Shown here: positions 9,926-18,958 of the stretch, piece by piece
How positions within the stretch are numbered: the stretch's first letter is position 1
How the letters are laid out: the number at the start of each line of letters is the position of its first letter
Notes under the pieces: generated by a model
Database searches by the model: none
What the model saw: the letters and a program-made list of their open reading frames with translations, nothing else
What the model was told of the DNA's origin: nothing
Assembly: GCA_022539475.1 (NCBI GenBank)
Contig: VCMS01000149.1
Coordinates: 1 to 64,000 of the forward strand
DNA: 64,000 bases
Direction of reading: 5' to 3'
Source: Gracilaria domingensis
Taxonomy: Eukaryota > Rhodophyta > Florideophyceae > Gracilariales > Gracilariaceae
Program-made: the position numbers and the translations under genes

Positions 9926-12733
9926 CTAGGAGGCCTTGGAAGACCCACGGCCACGTCTGCGTCCACGACTGGTTCCACGACCGCGATCACGTCCACGGGA
10001 GGTTCCGCGTGACGAAGCGGAACCTCCACGATCAGAGGAAACCGACATACGTCCTGCGGAGCTTCCGCCCCCGCCGCTAGCAGCGCTCGCTGGCGCACCA
10101 CCACTGCGTTGGGAAGCAGAAGCAGCAGGCCCCGCAGGGGTACCGCTGCTAACCACCGGCATGGTATTCGCAGGACCAGTGGGTGAATGGAAGGAAGGCG
10201 GTAAGCTAGTCGGAGGGATACCACCAGAGGTCGGAGGAGCGAGACCACTAGACGGCCCTGCGCCAGGGATCAGACCAGGAAGTGCTCCAACTCCCGAAGG
10301 TCCAGGACCAGTAGGCGGCATAGGAGCACCGGACGACGACGGAAGCGGAGCCGAACGGAAACCAGTTGAGAAACCACTTGGTGCTCCAGCCCCAGTACTT
10401 GCTGGAGGAAGGGGAACGTTGTGAGGACCAAGCGGAGTATGGAAGGGTGCCGAAGGATCACCACCAGGAGGTCCACCAGAAGGTTGATACGTTCCAAGGC
10501 CACCAAAGCCTACCATTGGGGTCGCAGGATGCAGCGACGCAGGAGCGTACGGGTTGAAACTTTCCACAGGTGGTCGATGTAACGGCGCGTGGCCTTCCAC
10601 AAGGTTGCTCAACTGACCAACATAGGCTGTCACCTCACGGTAGAGATTGCGCTGGAAGTAGTCGCGGAACTGTCGCAGCTCAGAAGTGCGCCGCTCGTGG
10701 TGAGCAACCACGGGAAGCAAGTTGGTAAGAGTATCCACAGCGGTGAGAATTTCATTTGGACCAGGACGATTGAAGTGCACCATCGAGGCGTGGTTAAGAC
10801 GAGCCAAGGCGCTTCGTACTGCGCCACTATCACCACCAGGGGGTACCGGGTTCACCGGAAGCGACTGGAAACCAACCCGAACAGGCCCCTGAGCGGCCCG
10901 TTCGGGAGGATGAGCAGCTGCCTGAGGGTCTTCTGGACCACTTGGGACAGGCGCAGCCATGCTGGTCGGAGGGGTGGCCTGTACCGGCGCCGAAGGAGGC
11001 AACGCGGGGGACTCATAGTTCTCGGCAGCCACCATAACGGTATCGTCGTTACCAAATGGGTCTTCGCCAGCCATGTGCTGCTGTTGGAGAGGCACGATGC
11101 TATGAACCTCCGAGTCGTAGACATCCCAACCCTGTTCAGGCCCCCAACTGTGGTTACTTACCGCCGTAAGGTAGCTGTCCAACTGGTGCGCCGTATACTT
11201 GGTGCCCTCCACGATTTTGGAGAGCCCCATGGCACGAATGTCACCGACCACATCGTTGGGAATGTGGAAGATGCGACCAACTGGTTGAGTTCCGCTGATC
11301 CCAACAGACTTGTCAGGGCAGCGCGTGTCCCAAGTCACACCTTCCACGGACGCTTGAAGAGCGAGGATAGCCACCATAACGGTCCACTCGCTGCGTGCGA
11401 CCGACCAAACGGCATATGCGTTGTTCCTATCGAGGGAGATGCTACTACCAAAGTACGCAAGTACCGGCGGGGTCGGCACTTCCAGCCACTGACATACTTC
11501 AAAGTAGTCACACCAAGAAGGTCGATTGACATACCATGCCCGGCGGTTCTGGTCGCTTTGTGACCAATACTCGACGTTGTAGAACAGGAACATTGTCCGC
11601 GTACGGTTATCACGGTGACGAACACGGCTCTCGGCCATCGCGTCGGTCGCCCACCTCCCACGGTCAGTCCAATAGTTGGTATCTAAAGGGCGCTCAAACG
11701 CGACGTAATCCAGATCGACCTCAATGTGGGTAGCAGGCTCGTCCAAGCGGTGAAGGATATCTACCAAACGGCGAAAGTAGTGGACCTCCCCATCGCAGCG
11801 GATGAAGGGGAAATCCGACGGTATTGCCACGGGGACGAAGTATAGGAACTTCGTGTGCCGCTGCCGCGCGTGGAAACACTGTTGTCGACCGAACCGGCTC
11901 TGCTTCTCGCCCTTGCGTGGTGGGGGAGGTGCCATAGGCACCGCCTCCAAGCGGCGACAATCCCAACGGGAAATCGTAGTATACTGCGGGAGACCCATGT
12001 GGCGAAACCGCAAGGGACAGAAAGAGGAACTGATGTGGAAGGGCCAGTTCCCCAGAGCGACCAATTCGGCAGAGACATCGGCAAATCTTGCACCATAGTG
12101 GGCATGCGGCTGCCCGTGCGTCCTGTTCAGGTCATGAGGATTCAACTGTTGAGCTTCCCCCCTACCGGCGACCGCAAGAGGGTTGACGTTGCTCGGACCG
12201 GCGGTGGCCGCATAAGGATCATACCCACCGCGACCGTACCGATTTTGACGAGCCCGTGTACTCGACCGCGTGTTGGGTTTGAAGATGCCCCCGCTACGGC
12301 CGCGCGGTACCCCAGGGGTCTTGTCGGACATCCTCGACCGGGCGACACCGGTTTCGCGGACCGAGCGGGTGGTCTCCGGTGAGGGGGAAACTTCAGAAGC
12401 AGAATATCCCTTTATAGGGTCGTAGCGCGCCTCCTCCAGTACCAAGTGGTTGGCTACTACAGGGGCCTCAGCGCCCGATGGAATAGACACGGGTGTACTG
12501 GCCTGGCACGGCAGACAGAGCTGCGAAGACTTAACCGCGTGGTAACTCGACTGAAACGGCGCTGTCTCGTCCCCGTGGTCTACCATGTTGGAAGGAGAGG
12601 GAGCGGCAGTCTCTTCAGCTCCGTCTTCACGGCGTTCGAACGTCATTGACCACCCCGTTGGGGAAGCTGGTCGTTCACCCATGGGGTATGAAAGGAGCGG
12701 GGTGGAGCGAGAGCGCGCCACGGAGGATACCAA
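9926..12733 (-). CDS. Large open frame antisense to the integrase of the retroelement fossil
   Basis: A 935-codon frame that looks whole, running opposite to the integrase tail. I do not recognise its fold. The N-terminal third is Ser/Pro/Arg-rich; the middle (about residues 230-530) is Trp/Tyr/Asp-rich and looks globular; the rest is Pro/Gly/Ala-rich and ends in an RGRGRG-type basic tail suited to nucleic-acid binding. It has no CCHC knuckle. Its first 226 codons recur, diverged, in the left repeat. Some plant Ty3/Gypsy elements of the Tat lineage are known to carry an antisense ORF between integrase and the 3' LTR, and this could be an analogous accessory gene; a gag-like role in a second, opposite element is the alternative. 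Confidence 0.5.
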   Translation of the reverse strand: MVSSVARSRSTPLLSYPMGERPASPTGWSMTFERREDGAEETAAPSPSNMVDHGDETAPFQSSYHAVKSSQLCLPCQASTPVSIPSGAEAPVVANHLVLEEARYDPIKGYSASEVSPSPETTRSVRETGVARSRMSDKTPGVPRGRSGGIFKPNTRSSTRARQNRYGRGGYDPYAATAGPSNVNPLAVAGRGEAQQLNPHDLNRTHGQPHAHYGARFADVSAELVALGNWPFHISSSFCPLRFRHMGLPQYTTISRWDCRRLEAVPMAPPPPRKGEKQSRFGRQQCFHARQRHTKFLYFVPVAIPSDFPFIRCDGEVHYFRRLVDILHRLDEPATHIEVDLDYVAFERPLDTNYWTDRGRWATDAMAESRVRHRDNRTRTMFLFYNVEYWSQSDQNRRAWYVNRPSWCDYFEVCQWLEVPTPPVLAYFGSSISLDRNNAYAVWSVARSEWTVMVAILALQASVEGVTWDTRCPDKSVGISGTQPVGRIFHIPNDVVGDIRAMGLSKIVEGTKYTAHQLDSYLTAVSNHSWGPEQGWDVYDSEVHSIVPLQQQHMAGEDPFGNDDTVMVAAENYESPALPPSAPVQATPPTSMAAPVPSGPEDPQAAAHPPERAAQGPVRVGFQSLPVNPVPPGGDSGAVRSALARLNHASMVHFNRPGPNEILTAVDTLTNLLPVVAHHERRTSELRQFRDYFQRNLYREVTAYVGQLSNLVEGHAPLHRPPVESFNPYAPASLHPATPMVGFGGLGTYQPSGGPPGGDPSAPFHTPLGPHNVPLPPASTGAGAPSGFSTGFRSAPLPSSSGAPMPPTGPGPSGVGALPGLIPGAGPSSGLAPPTSGGIPPTSLPPSFHSPTGPANTMPVVSSGTPAGPAASASQRSGGAPASAASGGGGSSAGRMSVSSDRGGSASSRGTSRGRDRGRGTSRGRRRGRGSSKAS

Positions 12734-13452
12734 TTGAGAGGGAGGACACCACCAGTTGGTTGACTAGATGAGACCTAAGGGGTCATGGAGAACTAGCACG
12801 CTCGAGCGAGCTGACACATCGTGAAAATGACCAGAGTGGTGCGCCGGCTGGACGGGTTCCGTGAACGCGAGAGGTCACAACCACCCCAGAGGGAGCGTAA
12901 GGGACGGAAAGAGACCGCGAGGAACCAGGTGGAGGGGCGCTGAAATCCGCGCAGTCCGATAAACCCCTCGGCTGGACCTGAATCAGGCCTGAACACCACG
13001 ACGAGGCAGACCACTAGGTAGAACCGGCGTCAGCACCGGTACGGTCACGGAGTCTGAAGAACTACGGGCAGGAGTCTCCTCGCCCTCGACGCAGCCGCCC
13101 AGGGCAGCGACATCCCAGTGGCGCCCTCACTCAATCAGAGACACAATATGTGTCGGAACCAACGAGGGATCACCTCAGGACGGCACGGGACCAAGTGGCC
13201 AACGAAGAATAGGAGCGACACCTCGAGGGGGCGGTGTGCCGATCGGTCGACAACTACGAACCCCACCGACGGGAGGCTCGAGACCAACTGGTAAGCCGGG
13301 ACTAACCCACCCAGGGGGAGGACGGATAAGTGAAAATGGAGTGGCGGACTCCTCTGGGAGAAACCGAAGAGGCGAAGACAACCACGTGGTACCAGGCGCG
13401 TGGCAAGGTCAACCTGAATGGTCGCGGCTCGCGGTCGCGGGTTCCAATACCA
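12058..13452. repeat. Right direct repeat of the retroelement fossil
   Basis: Same orientation as 7965-9040 and recognisably similar throughout, apart from an extra block of about 320 bases around 12890-13210. It contains the first part of the large antisense ORF and its upstream region, including the shared GGGGCGGTGTGCCGATCGGT block and the GTAAGCCGGGACTAACCC block. Similarity to the left copy fades near 13452. Confidence 0.8.
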
Positions 13453-13809
13453 CGAGGGATGCAAGATACGATCGCACATACGGCAGGGGGTACTGCGGCG
13501 CGGGTAATGGCACTGCAGTGCAGGCGGCGAACCGCGCCGTGCACCGCGCCGTCTTCACGCCCTCGCGAGACGCGCCGTGCACTAGGCGATGCGCGCCGAC
13601 GACCGTTTGGTGAAAAGGCGGCAAGCGCCATGGGAACTTCGCAGCCACGGGGCGTGCCTGTCGGTAGGAGGGGGGTCTGTAGTATAGTTCGCGGGATCAA
13701 CGGGGGCTCTACAAGACCCAGTGGTGACGTTTCGGGCATCTGGGTACGAGTGTCTACTGTACCACGTGGGACGCTCAAGCAAAGGCATGGCAAGGACTAA
13801 TTAGTTTAT

Positions 13810-14250
13810 TTTCATCAATTTAGAATTAATATTTACTAGGTAGTGTAGATATGTGGCCGGGGTGGTGCACCACAAATGCACCTCCCGGTGGCCCACGTGG
13901 CACTAGGTCCGTGAGAGCCGGAGGGGCGCTCGGGTGTACTAAACCCCCGAGACGCCAACCGCCCACACCAAATGGTAAAGGCAAGCACCAACTAGGCTAA
14001 ATGTTCACCAGTTCGTTTCTACAGTCACCAATTGGTAACTCTAGTAGTCCTCTAATAGTTTTGCTGACCTCGAGGGTTATACGTGCCTGCCGCACACCAG
14101 TGCAGGCGTATTTACCACTTGGTCACCGTGCACTATAGGAAACGGCGGGTGCTGCCGACCTATCAGGTGTCACGCGTTTCACTCCTCCGCCGGGTCGAGC
14201 CCACGCAGGGCTCCCCACTAACAGCTCGCACCGACCGGTTATACCACAGC
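13810..14250. other. GC-rich non-coding flank of the retroelement fossil
   Basis: Markedly richer in G+C than the sequence beyond 14260 and without a recognisable protein. It probably belongs to the retroelement or its insertion debris, because the SANT-like gene to its right is cut off at about 14250. Confidence 0.4.
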
Positions 14251-15110
14251 ATTCCACAATCTTTTCTATGTTCTCTTTCTGTACCTGGCGTTGCTCTAGT
14301 TGTTTGAGCTGAGCAGCATGTATTTCCTGGCTGTTGCGCAACTGCTTTTCGGCCAGCTGGCGCAAGCTCGTGGACATCTTTTCAATGCTGTCGCACAAGT
14401 CCAGCTTGAAATGACGGGACGCAAACTCTACCAGTCCGACTGTTTTTCTTATCTTCTTTGCCCTCGGTTCTTCGTTGTCGATCTCCTCATTCTTTTCTTT
14501 CTTTTCTATCAGAATCAGCGAGATAATGATCTTTCCATAAATCTTTCTCGTTTTCCAGGTTGCTGTGAAAAATATCGGAGTGGTAGTGATGAAGGATTTC
14601 CTGGTGAATTCGTTTTGCACGCAATACTTCTCCAAAGCATGAAGGATCCATTGTCTTCTTCGGGAAGTATAATAATTTGTCAAACTTGTGATGGAGGCTT
14701 TTTTGCGTGCGGCGAGGATGTTCATTAACATTCGCGTACTTGTTAAATTTCGCTGCTACTCTAGCCTAATGGTTCTCTTAATCAGTTCACGCTCCGCTAC
14801 AATGTTCAGCAGCTCATCAATATTCTGCTTGCTGTAGTTTGCTGCACGAAGTTGGTTTCCTTTCTTTTGATACTTCTGAGAAGTTGTGTTGGTTCTTTGA
14901 TTTGCATGGTTAGGAGGTAGGTTGCTGTTTCTAGTTGCGGGTAGATTTGACTTTGTACAGATTGTATTTTTTTGAAGCATGTGTAAATATACTACGTTTA
15001 ATAATAGGGATATCGTCGTCTTCAAAAGTGTCTGATTCACGGTTTATCTTCTTCTTCGGAAATCTTTGAAGCTTGTCTACGGCTGTTTGTGTGCGCTTCA
15101 TATTGTTTTG
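14250..15110 (-). pseudogene. SANT/trihelix-like DNA-binding protein, broken and truncated
   Basis: Minus-strand coding remnants in three frames. From about 15100 an NLS-rich, acidic leader leads into NYSKQNIDELLNIVAE (helix 1 of a SANT/trihelix fold). In a second frame (about 14757-14500) come RVAAKFNKY, SLHHKFDKL and AKRIHQEI, matching the spacing of Myb/SANT-like trihelix domains. In a third frame (about 14510-14260) lies a basic patch, KKIRKT, and a long coiled coil of about 80 residues. The trihelix-plus-coiled-coil layout is typical of regulators encoded beside DNA transposons. At least two frame shifts separate the pieces, and the 3' end is lost at the junction with the GC-rich flank of the retroelement. 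Confidence 0.55.
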
Positions 15111-15189
15111 TATTGATAAAAACTGTTGGAAACTACGCGGCGCGGTGAACAAGTTCATCGGATGTAGCAACCGTAACGGTTGGTGCATC

Positions 15190-15790
15190 CGCGTTGTTGG
15201 ATGGCCACAACAGCAGTTGTTTTACTTCGGTCATACTGACATCTTCCGTAGCTTTTGCAAAGTTTGTACTTTCGTGCAAGCTATGCGAAAGCTACGGACG
15301 TTTCCCAGGGAATGTCCTTTGGGAAAGTAGCTGTAGTGGACATTCTCGGATGAACCCATTAGGATACCCAATATACCATTCAGTCCGTGAGGTTTGGCGC
15401 CTTCCTACGTAAATACTGAAATCGCCGTTTTCAGTATCAAAATGTATGGCCCAAAAACACACGCGTTGGCACTTTGGATAGCATCGTCCTGCATCTCGTG
15501 ACATGTCCGTTCAGGTACCGTTGGTCCATGCCGTTCACAAACCCCAATTATCTCGCGCCTGTCACTCGCCTTGTCGCTTTTCTTGCATCCTCGCATTGAA
15601 GAAACCTGTGAACATATCCATGGCACACTTTCTGAAAGCGAACCGCGCCTGAAAAACCATAACGAGCGCCAATACCGCATCCAAACTCAGACTGGAAGAC
15701 AACTCCTACGCTAACGTGCCGCATCTTCCTCTTTTAGCCTTACGCTGTAATAGTCTGCATACATGACGATTGGAACTTATTTTTAGGGAT
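15190..15790. other. Stretch without a convincing gene
   Basis: Roughly 600 bases. Overlapping ORFs of 70-91 codons occur on both strands but show no motif and unconvincing composition. It is the left flank of the 15.8-23 kb element. Confidence 0.35.
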
Positions 15791-15969
15791 TAGAACAACG
15801 GGTTCAGTGGCCACAAGGGAGTTACTCCAAAAATTGGTCGTCAACGTCAATAAGTGTCGAGAGAAGCGTTGTTATTTTTCGTCATCTCAAAACTGCCTCG
15901 AAGCATGAAATCAGAGTAGCGAAACCGCAGACAAGCGGCGACAGTAAGCATAAAGATATTGCGCTTTGG

Positions 15970-16863
15970 ATGGATCTCAATACTGAAAGCGGTGTACAAC
16001 GATCTAGGGCCAAGAAGCTACTTCTACACGTTTCTCTCGTTCAAAAACTTCAATGGCGGTACCGTATAGCAAACGGTTCCGCCGCAGAATTAGAAACAAA
16101 TGAAAGTTCGGCACAAGAGGTACTTCACATAGATACCGCTGTCGATTTGACTGATTCTGTCTTTGTAAATAACTTGTGTGCAATGATCAACAGAAAGTTC
16201 GAAAAAAGATTTGAATCGACATCGAGAACAGTGACACCTGATCTTGATTCGTTGTGGTTCCTTACGTCGAATGTCAGCACCGAGCTATTCGCGGATTGCA
16301 TTAATGAAAGTGCGGTACTAGCAGAATACTGCAGTTCAGATAAAATGGACAAAGTGTTTGGTGCTATTGGGTCGTGGGAGGATGTAGAGCAAACTGTGCA
16401 AGGTGGCGCTGGAAATCCGCCTTTCGAATCACGCTTTCTACAACAAGTTGTTTCTGCTTTCGAGGCTGGCTGTTTGGCTGATACGCCGTACTGTCGCTGC
16501 GTACTATTGCCGCTTGGAAAGAAGTATGGCCTCATTGAAAGGATTAGTTCATTATCATCCAAAGGGATTCTCTTGGTAACAATTCCTCCAGGGTCTTTGC
16601 CTTTTAGACATCAAGAAGGGTACTTTGCGAAAGATGATAGAGCTCGATATCACGGATTTCAAGAACTTGGTCTATTCATTTGGAGGAATCGGCAATACCT
16701 TGATGCAAATCCCCCACCAGAAGATGTCGAGCTATTGTACATGCACTGGGTTGCGCGAAACTGTCGGAACCCTGCAAACGTTTACGTATGCCTTTCCGCG
16801 TTTGAGAAAGCCTTTCCATTCAAACTGCGAAGCAAAACGACTAGACTTCAGCAATTCATTTAG
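15970..16863 (+). CDS. NPPF-motif adenine N6-methyltransferase, PCIF1-like
   Basis: A 297-residue protein with the catalytic fingerprint of the PCIF1/CAPAM-like adenine methyltransferases: NPPF at residues 149-152, preceded by FGAIGS at 130-135, and followed by a strand-turn LLVTIPPGSLPF at about 201-212, where PCIF1 has its own proline-rich strand after the NPPF helix. PCIF1 methylates the N6 of 2'-O-methyladenosine at mRNA caps; relatives of this fold methylate DNA or RNA adenine. There is no WW domain. The open frame continues upstream of the ATG to about 15790 without a stop, so the true start may be a spliced or non-ATG one. It ends 27 bases from the stop of the opposite ORF array, which suggests it belongs to the element and is not a host gene. 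Confidence 0.6.
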   Translation: MDLNTESGVQRSRAKKLLLHVSLVQKLQWRYRIANGSAAELETNESSAQEVLHIDTAVDLTDSVFVNNLCAMINRKFEKRFESTSRTVTPDLDSLWFLTSNVSTELFADCINESAVLAEYCSSDKMDKVFGAIGSWEDVEQTVQGGAGNPPFESRFLQQVVSAFEAGCLADTPYCRCVLLPLGKKYGLIERISSLSSKGILLVTIPPGSLPFRHQEGYFAKDDRARYHGFQELGLFIWRNRQYLDANPPPEDVELLYMHWVARNCRNPANVYVCLSAFEKAFPFKLRSKTTRLQQFI

Positions 16864-16890
16864 TAGGGAACATTTTTCTTCCAAAAACAT

Positions 16891-18156
16891 TTACGTGGTA
16901 AGGTAGCTTGAGAAGTCTATTGGATCTAGATCCTCAAGAAAGATATCCATTTCGTCACTGTTCTCTAAACGAAATTCGTGAGTGGCAAGCATATCTTCTT
17001 GATTGAGCGAGAGTTGATGGGTTCCTTCATCTGCTCCACACTGCTCTGCGTCCGAATCAAAGGCAACGCTGATTTCATTATCAGCAACATATGTTGCTGT
17101 CTCTGTCAATTTGTTCGAACACTTTTGAGGATCGCAAGAACATCCAATACATCTTTCACCACGTTTCACACAAGAACAACGTCTTGTTTTACATTCTCCT
17201 TTGCATCCACATGTAGCGGTCAACTCTTTTATCTGGGTTAACAAGGCGTTCACGTCAAATTCTTTTTCGAGCAAGACATCCCCCTCTGTTGTGAATCCAT
17301 GAGAATCATCACAGCCCTGCACGACATCTGGAGAAAGACAAGATCCAGATGCCCTTGCCCAATACTCGTTGACTACAAGGTCTACCCTGTTTGCTTGCAA
17401 GTAGATATGCGGTTTTGGAGGAGCAAGTTCTGCTGTCGACTTTGCAGTGTCGGCAATGTACCTTCTCACATCCAATCGCCATTGCGAAGATCCGACGCTG
17501 TTTTCACTGGTGAAAACACTACTGAGCCTACGTCTGATTTCCGCCTCATTCAAGGAGCTGTTAACCCAAGTCTGTCGCAGAACTTCTCTTCTAGAGTTTG
17601 TAACAAAAATGGTCAACTTCTTCTTCTCCATGTATGCCAATAGGGTTAGCAATTCACACATGTCCAAAAATTGTTCCTCCATCCTGTTTTCGATTAGACT
17701 AGCATGACGAACTGAAGCGTTCAGGTAGTGCTCGTGACTGACATTGTAGGTCCCGGGAGTGAAATCGCAGCCTGCGAGTACATACACGTAAACCATTGTC
17801 TTCTCGGATATGTTATTACGCCTCAAGCTTAGTACAAGGTTTCCTATGTCAATCACACTTTCGCCAAGAACATGAACGGCATTGGTTTCCCTTGTCCAGC
17901 GCCCAAGACTTAGAATCATAGTGACGTCGGTGTCTTTTGACACGAATACACACCCGCTTCGTTTCACGTCAATATTTGTATTGTCGTTAAACAAATTGGA
18001 GTACCTGCCATGAGAGCAATCTAGAGTGGGTAAAACAAACTTGTCAAATGCTGCCACAAATCGTGTTTCCGATTCTCCGTGTATTAACTCTGAGTCCGCG
18101 ATTAGGAGGCCATTATGTGCAGATATAAGCAAAGGTCTGGATCGTGGGATCCGCAA
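16891..18156 (-). CDS. PIN/FEN1-like domain with C-terminal CXC (tesmin/TSO1-like) domain
   Basis: 421 codons as drawn. Residues 70-140 carry a DTDV motif (75-78) and AGCDFTPGTYN (128-138), the metal-binding Asp clusters of FEN1/XPG-type PIN nucleases (TDxD and GCD). Residues 316-348 form a Cys-rich CXC module, CGCKGECKTRRCSC, followed by GCSCDPQKC, a DNA-binding zinc module of the tesmin/TSO1 type. The tail is acidic. The frame is open upstream of the drawn start to about 18225 and meets the next ORF at a run of nine A (plus strand T, 18222-18230), so this is probably the C-terminal part of a longer product. A nuclease joined to a DNA-binding module fits a mobile-element job. Confidence 0.6.
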   Translation of the reverse strand: MRIPRSRPLLISAHNGLLIADSELIHGESETRFVAAFDKFVLPTLDCSHGRYSNLFNDNTNIDVKRSGCVFVSKDTDVTMILSLGRWTRETNAVHVLGESVIDIGNLVLSLRRNNISEKTMVYVYVLAGCDFTPGTYNVSHEHYLNASVRHASLIENRMEEQFLDMCELLTLLAYMEKKKLTIFVTNSRREVLRQTWVNSSLNEAEIRRRLSSVFTSENSVGSSQWRLDVRRYIADTAKSTAELAPPKPHIYLQANRVDLVVNEYWARASGSCLSPDVVQGCDDSHGFTTEGDVLLEKEFDVNALLTQIKELTATCGCKGECKTRRCSCVKRGERCIGCSCDPQKCSNKLTETATYVADNEISVAFDSDAEQCGADEGTHQLSLNQEDMLATHEFRLENSDEMDIFLEDLDPIDFSSYLTT

Positions 18157-18217
18157 AAGATGATGAGAACTGTTACTGTGAAGATCTTGGTCAGTGCACG
18201 TATGGGGAGCCCCGTCA

Positions 18218-18958
18218 TCAGTTTTTTTTTGTGCTTCCTATACCAGAACAGAGAATCACTTCACCATCTCGTGGGTTTTCGCAGAACTCGCTCCGCGTTG
18301 CGATATCAGGAGTTATTGTCCTAATTTGTTTTCCCAAGCAATTCTCGGGAAAACAGAAACATCCGCCATGTAGATAAACAGCCCCATCTCTATCATGCTC
18401 CGTACAAAGTTCCATTGCTGCAACAGCCGAACAAAACAGATGTAGAGAACAAATGAGGTCCCGCGTACTCCGTGTCGATAAGGCGCTTGACCATGGTGCT
18501 GTAAATGGATTCATGAATCCTTTCATGAAAAGATCGTCATCATCGAAATGAATTTCTTCTACAGATGGGTTTCGGGAGGCATCTCGCCTTCCTTGCTCCC
18601 CCGACTTCTGTGGGATGACATTTGAAGGGTCGTCAATGTGCAAGTGAAGTTGTTTGAAATTTATACTCCGCCGACCGAGACACCAAGTTCTCAGGACATG
18701 TTTCATCTTTAGCACAGTGGTGGAAAACAAAGAGTTACCACGCCGGCCATCAGTCCCTCTTGTCCACACGTGATTCATAACGTCAATCATCACAGCATCA
18801 TATTGTGGCATCATGTAGTCGTAAAAGTAGAAGACGTTTCGGTGTCCTTGCCTTGCTGCAGTGACCGATGTATGCTCCTGGTTAAGATTGTCAATAAACT
18901 CAAAGTTCAGAGCAGAGAGGATCTTGCTCTTCACGCCATGTCTGACGCACCTGTACAT
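18218..18958 (-). CDS. Middle ORF of the element, no recognised domain
   Basis: 246 codons. The N-terminal 60 residues contain FYFYDYMMPQYDAVMIDVMNH, a hydrophobic segment like those that precede PIN/FEN1 domains; the remainder has an HDRDGAVYLHGGCFCF stretch. It overlaps the upstream ORF by 28 bases and ends beside an A9 run from which the next ORF continues in another frame. It may therefore be an internal piece of one long protein and not a free-standing gene. I cannot assign a function. Confidence 0.45.
   Translation of the reverse strand: MYRCVRHGVKSKILSALNFEFIDNLNQEHTSVTAARQGHRNVFYFYDYMMPQYDAVMIDVMNHVWTRGTDGRRGNSLFSTTVLKMKHVLRTWCLGRRSINFKQLHLHIDDPSNVIPQKSGEQGRRDASRNPSVEEIHFDDDDLFMKGFMNPFTAPWSSALSTRSTRDLICSLHLFCSAVAAMELCTEHDRDGAVYLHGGCFCFPENCLGKQIRTITPDIATRSEFCENPRDGEVILCSGIGSTKKN

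Larger units (their letters stand above)
7960..13810. mobile_element. Fossil Ty3/Gypsy-type chromodomain LTR retroelement, incomplete
   Basis: A retroelement fossil. Recognisable parts are an integrase C-terminal region followed by a chromodomain on the plus strand (about 9040-9775), a long antisense open frame (9926-12733), and a pair of direct repeats at its two sides (about 7965-9040 and 12058-13452). Gag, protease, reverse transcriptase and RNase H are not present, so most of the body is missing and the element is broken. The two repeat copies differ at scattered positions and by one block of roughly 320 bases, which argues against a very young insertion. Whether the repeats are true LTRs or come from two tandem copies recombined together cannot be settled here. 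Confidence 0.65.

Noticed and set aside
10589-11563. 324-codon plus-strand ORF inside the retroelement
   Set aside because: Shadow of the large antisense frame; no motif.
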